A stretch of DNA of 11,269 nt, from contig JALFIK010000027.1 in assembly GCA_022776205.1 (NCBI GenBank), forward strand, positions 1 through 11,269, written 5' to 3'. This DNA comes from Eubacterium sp. (lineage in GTDB: Bacteria > Bacillota > Clostridia > Lachnospirales > Lachnospiraceae). The translations under genes were made by a program, and so were the position numbers. The first letter of the stretch is position 1. Each line of letters starts with the position of its first letter. Below the pieces are notes generated by a model, which was not told the origin of the DNA, did no database searches, and was given only the letters and a program-made list of their open reading frames with translations. Below, piece after piece: positions 7,605 through 11,269 of this stretch.

Positions 7605-8422
7605 AAAAAAGAGTGTTTGGCGGATATCTGCTTTTGATTTTATTTCTTTTATATGCACCGATTCTGATTCTTACTCTGTACAGTTTTACTGATTCTGCAA
7701 CCATTGGTGCGATTCATGGATTTTCTATACATAACTATCAGGTGCTTTTTTCCAGGGAAGAACTTCGTACCATGATTTTCGGAACTTTGCTGCTGGCGCT
7801 TGTCACAGCAGCAATATCGAGTGTACTCGGAACTCTTGGGGCGGTTGGTGCCTTTTATTCAAAAAAGAAAACACGGTTTTTTATGGAGATAATGAATAAG
7901 ATCCCCGTTGTCAATGCAGATGTTGTAACAGGATTTTCTATCTGTGTTCTGCTTATTGTTTTCTTCCGGATGGATAAAGATACGTGCATTCCAATGCTGA
8001 TTGGACTGACATCTTTATGCACTCCTTTCGTTTATCTGTCTGTCATGCCAAGACTGCAACAGCTTGACAGCCAGATTTATGAAGCGGCATTAGATCTTGG
8101 ATGTACCCCTTTTCGGGCAATCCGAAAAGTAATTCTTCCTCAGCTTGTTCCCGGCATTACCTCCGGTTTTATGCTTTCTGTCACCCTCGTACTGGATGAT
8201 TATTTTATTACAACTTATACAAAACCTGCGACTTTTGATACCATAAGTACCTATGTTGTCAATGCCACAAAAGGGGCACAGACGGAAGTTAAGACAGCAT
8301 TATGGGCTTTATCTGCCGTAATTTTCGCTTGTGTTTTGCTTTTTGTACTTGTGAAGGGGATTCTGGCAAAAAGAGCAGCCGCCCAGAAAGAAAAACAGAC
8401 CGGGAGGAGAAAAGATGAATAA
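7601..8422 (+). CDS. potC: Spermidine/putrescine-type ABC transporter permease PotC
   Basis: The protein is 273 aa with an N-terminal membrane segment at about 7-28 and several more after residue 60. It is the second inner-membrane permease of the importer. The EAA loop is at 160-185 (YEAALDLGCTPFRAIRKV then ILPQLVPG). SVTLVLDDYFITTYT at 193-207 corresponds to the SLDDFVIS-type segment typical of PotC and PotI. GGGAGGTG at 7586-7593 supports the ATG start, which overlaps the potB stop. A lysine- and arginine-rich cytoplasmic tail follows the last membrane segment, and the gene end overlaps the potD start by 8 bases. Together with PotB it forms the channel for the polyamine delivered by PotD. 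Confidence 0.94.
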   Translation: MKKRVFGGYLLLILFLLYAPILILTLYSFTDSATIGAIHGFSIHNYQVLFSREELRTMIFGTLLLALVTAAISSVLGTLGAVGAFYSKKKTRFFMEIMNKIPVVNADVVTGFSICVLLIVFFRMDKDTCIPMLIGLTSLCTPFVYLSVMPRLQQLDSQIYEAALDLGCTPFRAIRKVILPQLVPGITSGFMLSVTLVLDDYFITTYTKPATFDTISTYVVNATKGAQTEVKTALWALSAVIFACVLLFVLVKGILAKRAAAQKEKQTGRRKDE

Positions 8423-9725
8423 AATACGAAGTATGATTGCCCTTCTTGTAATGGCAATATCAACGACGTTACTTTCCGGATGCATGAAAACGGACAGTCA
8501 GGGACTGGAATTAAAAGTTGCGAACTGGGAAGAGTATATTGATGAATCGATTATTGATCAATTTGAAAAATGGTATGAGAACACTTATGGGGTAAAAGTT
8601 ATTGTGAAATATTCCACCTTTGGAACAAACGAGGATTTGTATAACCAAATGTCAATCGGAGATGATTTCGATTTGGTTTGTCCGTCAGAATATATGATAA
8701 TGAAATTGATGAGTGAAAATCGTCTGGTTCCTTTTTCCGAACAGTTTTTTGACAAAAACCGGGAAGAAAATTACTATATCCGCTGTGTATCTCCTTATAT
8801 TGAAAGCCGTCTCCGGGGATTTTCCATGAATCAGAAATCCATTGCGCAGTATGCGGCAGGTTATATGTGGGGAACCCTTGGATTTGTTTATAATCCACGT
8901 GAAATATTACCGGGAGAGGCAGCACACTGGAATTTATTAACAAATAAGAAATATAAAAAGAGAATTACAACAAAAGATAGCATTCGGGACAGCTATTTTG
9001 CAGCCATGGGGATGCTCACAGCAAAAAAAGTTTCTTCGAGGGAATTTATGAGCAGACCTGATTATGAAAACTGCCTTGCAAAAGCTTTAAACGATACGTC
9101 GGATGTTTCGGTAGACCAAGTGAAAAATATTCTTACAAAGGTAAAAGAGAATGTCTATTCTTTTGAAACAGACAGTGGAAAATCTGATTTGGTATCGGGA
9201 AAAGTGGTGGCAAATCTCCAGTGGTCCGGAGATGCAGTTTATTCCATGTCTGAAGCAGAAGAAGATGGAGTGGCACTGAAATATGCCGTCCCGGAAGAAT
9301 CTACCAATCTTTGGTTTGACGGATGGTGCATGATGAAAAAGGGAATCCGGAAAGATAAGCGCAAACAACAGGTGGCAGAAGCATTTGTCAATTTCCTTTC
9401 CCGTCCGGAAAATGCGGTTAGAAATATGGATTATATTGGGTATACTTCTGTTATTTCAGGAGATGAGGATGATACTGTTTATGATTATATAAAGGACTGT
9501 TATGGTGTAAAAAACGGAGATGCTACTTATGATCTGGGATACTTTTTTGGAGATCGGAATCATTGTTTTACCACTTCAAAAGAGCAGACGGACGGACAAT
9601 TGTTTGCTCAGTATCCAACAGAGGATGTTATAAAACGAAGCGTGGTAATGGCCTGCTTTGATAAAGAAGCCGGAGAGAAAATTAACCGGATGTGGATTGA
9701 TATCCGTTGTTTTCATTTGAAATAA
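8415..9725 (+). CDS. potD: Spermidine/putrescine-type ABC transporter substrate-binding lipoprotein PotD
   Basis: The N-terminus is a lipoprotein signal: basic MNKIR, a hydrophobic stretch, then lipobox LSGC with the lipidated Cys at residue 23. The mature protein should be anchored outside the membrane. Residues that line the polyamine pocket of E. coli PotD have counterparts: W38, E40 and Y41 (NWEEYID), Y93 (PSEYMI), W300 and D302 (NLWFDGW) and Y343 (IGYTS). This supports binding of a polyamine or a similar polycation. At 436 aa it is about 85 residues longer than E. coli PotD. Much of the excess lies between IGYTS and AQYPTEDVIKR (about 345-398), with another insert near 115-150. GGAGGAG at 8403-8409 sets the start, which overlaps potC by 8 bases. 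The exact ligand is uncertain, since it might be the amine substrate of the upstream enzymes. Confidence 0.92.
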   Translation: MNKIRSMIALLVMAISTTLLSGCMKTDSQGLELKVANWEEYIDESIIDQFEKWYENTYGVKVIVKYSTFGTNEDLYNQMSIGDDFDLVCPSEYMIMKLMSENRLVPFSEQFFDKNREENYYIRCVSPYIESRLRGFSMNQKSIAQYAAGYMWGTLGFVYNPREILPGEAAHWNLLTNKKYKKRITTKDSIRDSYFAAMGMLTAKKVSSREFMSRPDYENCLAKALNDTSDVSVDQVKNILTKVKENVYSFETDSGKSDLVSGKVVANLQWSGDAVYSMSEAEEDGVALKYAVPEESTNLWFDGWCMMKKGIRKDKRKQQVAEAFVNFLSRPENAVRNMDYIGYTSVISGDEDDTVYDYIKDCYGVKNGDATYDLGYFFGDRNHCFTTSKEQTDGQLFAQYPTEDVIKRSVVMACFDKEAGEKINRMWIDIRCFHLK

Positions 9726-9742
9726 TATATTTCCTGTTTATT

Positions 9743-9786
9743 AGGAGAAGGTTTTTGAAAATCTTCTCCTTGATTTTTCTGTTTTT
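9743..9786 (+). terminator. Rho-independent terminator after potD
   Basis: AGGAGAAG at 9743-9750 pairs perfectly with CTTCTCCT at 9763-9770. The helix continues inward through a G-U pair and three A-T pairs to a TTGA loop. T-rich sequence follows (TTTTT and then TTTTTT within 9774-9787). It lies 18 bases after the potD stop and is the best terminator in the window, marking the end of the catabolic/transport operon. Confidence 0.88.
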
Positions 9787-9795
9787 TACTATACA
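9770..9795 (+). promoter_or_regulatory. Possible promoter for the threonine/serine exporter genes
   Basis: TTGATT at 9770-9775 and TATACA at 9790-9795 resemble -35 and -10 boxes, but the 14-base spacing is short. A promoter is expected here because the preceding terminator isolates the exporter genes. TATACA or the overlapping TACTAT (9787-9792) is the likeliest -10. Confidence 0.3.
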
Positions 9796-9847
9796 ATGGT
9801 AAATGCTCTTTTAAAAAAGGGAATACTTAAAAAAATGAGAGGATGTC

Positions 9848-10603
9848 GTGACAGAACGAATGGATACAGAAAAGATTTTATCAAAAATTCTGGAAATCGG
9901 AGAAGGGATGCTGACTTGTGGTGGCGAAGTGAGCAGGGTGGAAGATTCCATCACAAGATTGTGCCGGGCCTATCAGATGAAAGAGATTAATGTATTTACT
10001 ATTACAGAGAGTATTGTTGTAACAGTAACGGATGCAGCCGGTCAGGTTTTAACCCAGACAAGGCGGGTAGGAAAATATAAAACAGATTTTATTAAATTAG
10101 AAAAGTTTAATGAATTATCCAGAAGAATCTGTAGTATGCCTGTTCCTGTAGGAAAGCTTTCCGAAGAAATTAGTCGGATTGAGGGGAGACAGGAATATGG
10201 CACAGGAGAGGATATTCTTGCTTATGTTCTTGTATCCGGTGCTTTTTCCATATTCTTTGGAGGGAGCATCCGGGATGGCATTGCAGCTTCCCTGGTGGGT
10301 GTTTTTCTTTATGTTCTTGTAGGAATTACAAGAAGGCTGGAAATGAATTATATTGTTTCCAATCTTTTGTGCTCCTTTTTTGGAGGGGGCGCTGCTGTTT
10401 TATTATACAAGCTTGGGATTGCCCAGTCTGTGGACAAAGTGATTATCGGAAATATCATGCTTCTAATCCCGGGAATCAATCTGACAAATTCTATCAGGGA
10501 TATGATAAATGGAGATCTTATTTCTGGGATGAACCGCCTGTGTGAGGCAGTTCTTGCGGCGATTGCCCTGTCCCTTGGATTTACTATTACACTTCTGGTA
10601 TAA
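9848..10603 (+). CDS. Threonine/serine exporter ThrE family protein, N-terminal-domain subunit (DUF1212 type)
   Basis: The protein is 251 aa. It carries the first half of a ThrE-type exporter, which effluxes threonine and serine using the proton gradient. A soluble N-terminal part contains the family-typical TCGGEVSRVEDSI at 23-35. Membrane segments follow from about residue 122 (ILAYVLVSGAFSIFFGG). The conserved LIPGINLTNSIRDMINGD lies at 206-223 and a hydrophobic end at 233-251. Single-chain ThrE proteins, as in Corynebacterium, fuse this domain with the one encoded by the next gene; in Firmicutes it is usually split as here. The start codon is GTG at 9848, preceded by GAGAGG (9837-9842). 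A later in-frame ATG at 9860 is too far from that site. The gene forms a two-gene unit after the strong terminator and is probably unrelated to the pot operon. Confidence 0.88.
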   Translation: MTERMDTEKILSKILEIGEGMLTCGGEVSRVEDSITRLCRAYQMKEINVFTITESIVVTVTDAAGQVLTQTRRVGKYKTDFIKLEKFNELSRRICSMPVPVGKLSEEISRIEGRQEYGTGEDILAYVLVSGAFSIFFGGSIRDGIAASLVGVFLYVLVGITRRLEMNYIVSNLLCSFFGGGAAVLLYKLGIAQSVDKVIIGNIMLLIPGINLTNSIRDMINGDLISGMNRLCEAVLAAIALSLGFTITLLV

Positions 10604-10615
10604 AGGAGAACCAAT

Positions 10616-11077
10616 ATGAAACAGGAAATAGTACAGATTTTTGCGGCATTTGCCGGTACCTTTGGGTTTAGTGCCTTTCTTCATCTGGATAAAAAGAAAC
10701 TTTTTCCGGTAAGTCTGGCCGGTTCTTTTATATGGGCTCTGTTCCTTTTTATAAAGCACAAGAGTGGAAATGAAATGGTTGCATTATTTTTTGCATCAAT
10801 TATCGCATCAGTGATGGCAGAAATATTCGCCCGGATTTTAAAAGCACCCAGTACAGTGTTTCTGATATCCATTCTTGTGCCTCTAATTCCGGGAGGCAAT
10901 TTATTTTATACGATGTCCCATCTTGTCCTGGGAGAAGGCGAAGCATTCAAACAATATTTAAGACTGGTCCTTTGGGAAGCTTCTTCTATTGCTCTTGGAA
11001 TGATGGTAGTGACTTCCTTTGTGCATTTGGAGCGACAGCTGTGGAATTACAGGATAAAAAACAAATCAAAAAGATAA
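10616..11077 (+). CDS. Threonine/serine exporter ThrE family protein, C-terminal-domain subunit (DUF3815 type)
   Basis: The protein is 153 aa and is the small membrane half of a split ThrE exporter. It has about four to five hydrophobic segments, starting at roughly 5-22 and including 54-74 and 81-97. The signature ILVPLIPGGNLFYTMSHLVLG at 86-106 (key residues PGG and the following Y and G) mirrors the PG-containing motif of the partner. AAGGAG at 10603-10608 sits 7 bases before the ATG and overlaps the stop of the partner gene, so the two are co-translated and should form one complex. The C-terminus is strongly basic (NKSKR). No clear terminator follows, so transcripts may run on into the next gene. 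Confidence 0.87.
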   Translation: MKQEIVQIFAAFAGTFGFSAFLHLDKKKLFPVSLAGSFIWALFLFIKHKSGNEMVALFFASIIASVMAEIFARILKAPSTVFLISILVPLIPGGNLFYTMSHLVLGEGEAFKQYLRLVLWEASSIALGMMVVTSFVHLERQLWNYRIKNKSKR

Positions 11078-11114
11078 ATATGTTACAGAATTATTACAAA
11101 ATAAATAATTATAC

Positions 11115-11143
11115 TTTACAAGATATAAATAATGTGTTACTAT
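11115..11143 (+). promoter_or_regulatory. Extended -10 sigma-A-type promoter for the gene at the window's 3' end
   Basis: TTTACA (11115-11120) is followed by exactly 17 bases and then TACTAT (11138-11143). A TGn extension lies directly upstream of the -10 (TG at 11135-11136). The region is very AT-rich, and a start site near 11150 would leave a leader of about 43 bases before the downstream ATG. This is the most convincing promoter in the window. Confidence 0.6.
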
Positions 11144-11192
11144 ATATTCAGCTGCTGAAGAAAACAATGATTCACCAGAAGGAGGTAACACA

Positions 11193-11269
11193 ATGAAAAG
11201 AAAGTTTGGTAAAGTAGCTTATTATTTTACGCTAACATGTCTTATGATGAGTTTTATATTACTGGGTAA
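11193..11269 (+). CDS. Start of an unrecognised gene with signal-peptide-like N-terminus (partial)
   Basis: Only 25 codons are present before the window ends. AAGGAGG (11179-11185) lies 7 bases before ATG 11193, a near-ideal ribosome binding site, and a good promoter lies upstream. The N-terminus reads MKRKFGK followed by a hydrophobic stretch (VAYYFTLTCLMMSFILLG), the layout of a Sec signal peptide or a first membrane segment. The product is therefore probably exported or membrane-bound. I do not recognise it, and nothing visible identifies a family. Confidence 0.65.
   Translation, partial: MKRKFGKVAYYFTLTCLMMSFILLG

Noticed and set aside
9796..9990. 64-residue frame overlapping the start of the first exporter gene
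   Set aside because: It is out of frame with the clear ThrE-type protein, has no ribosome binding site and its composition (many Arg and Asp) looks like a shadow.
11089..11110. AATTATT/AATAATT inverted repeat after the second exporter gene
   Set aside because: The stem is 7 bp of A-T pairs only, with no T-run after it, so it is too weak to call a terminator.
11080..11196. 38-residue open frame between the exporter and the last gene
   Set aside because: It has no ribosome binding site, is very AT-rich and coincides with the promoter region. Its overlap with the next start looks accidental.

Overview
The window looks like chromosome from a low- to mid-GC Gram-positive anaerobe, most likely a gut Clostridia/Lachnospiraceae member. 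This rests on general features: strong AGGAGG-type ribosome binding sites, tightly packed co-directional genes, a threonine/serine exporter split into two proteins, and clostridial-style protein sequences. No rRNA, tRNA, mobile element or CRISPR array is visible. Every gene I can support is on the + strand, and no gene-free stretch exceeds about 125 bases.

Region 1 (1-3726) is an amine or amino-acid oxidation module. It opens with the 3' end of a BFD-type [2Fe-2S] protein or domain. That gene overlaps a DAO-family FAD oxidoreductase (148-1284), which is followed 11 bases later by an iron-containing alcohol dehydrogenase (1296-2444). After an internal intrinsic-terminator-like hairpin comes an ornithine cyclodeaminase/mu-crystallin family protein (2527-3726).

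Region 2 (3761-9725) is transport. It holds an NhaC-family membrane antiporter (3761-5278) and then a compact potABCD-type polyamine ABC transporter: an ATPase with an unusually long C-terminus, two overlapping permeases and a lipoprotein binding protein. A strong rho-independent terminator (9743-9786) closes it. A [2Fe-2S]/DAO oxidase, an OCD-family protein and an ABC importer together recall the opine (octopine/nopaline) catabolic operons of Agrobacterium. My inference is that the operon imports and oxidises a basic amine, opine-like or imino compound. The substrate cannot be read from sequence.

Region 3 (9848-11077) is a separate two-gene unit for a split ThrE-type threonine/serine exporter. 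Region 4 (11078-11269) has a good extended -10 promoter followed by the start of an unrecognised gene with a signal-peptide-like N-terminus that runs off the window.

The least routine points are the oxidase/OCD/Pot gene combination, the apparent loss of the catalytic Asp in the OCD-family protein, and the duplicated TOBE-like tail of PotA.
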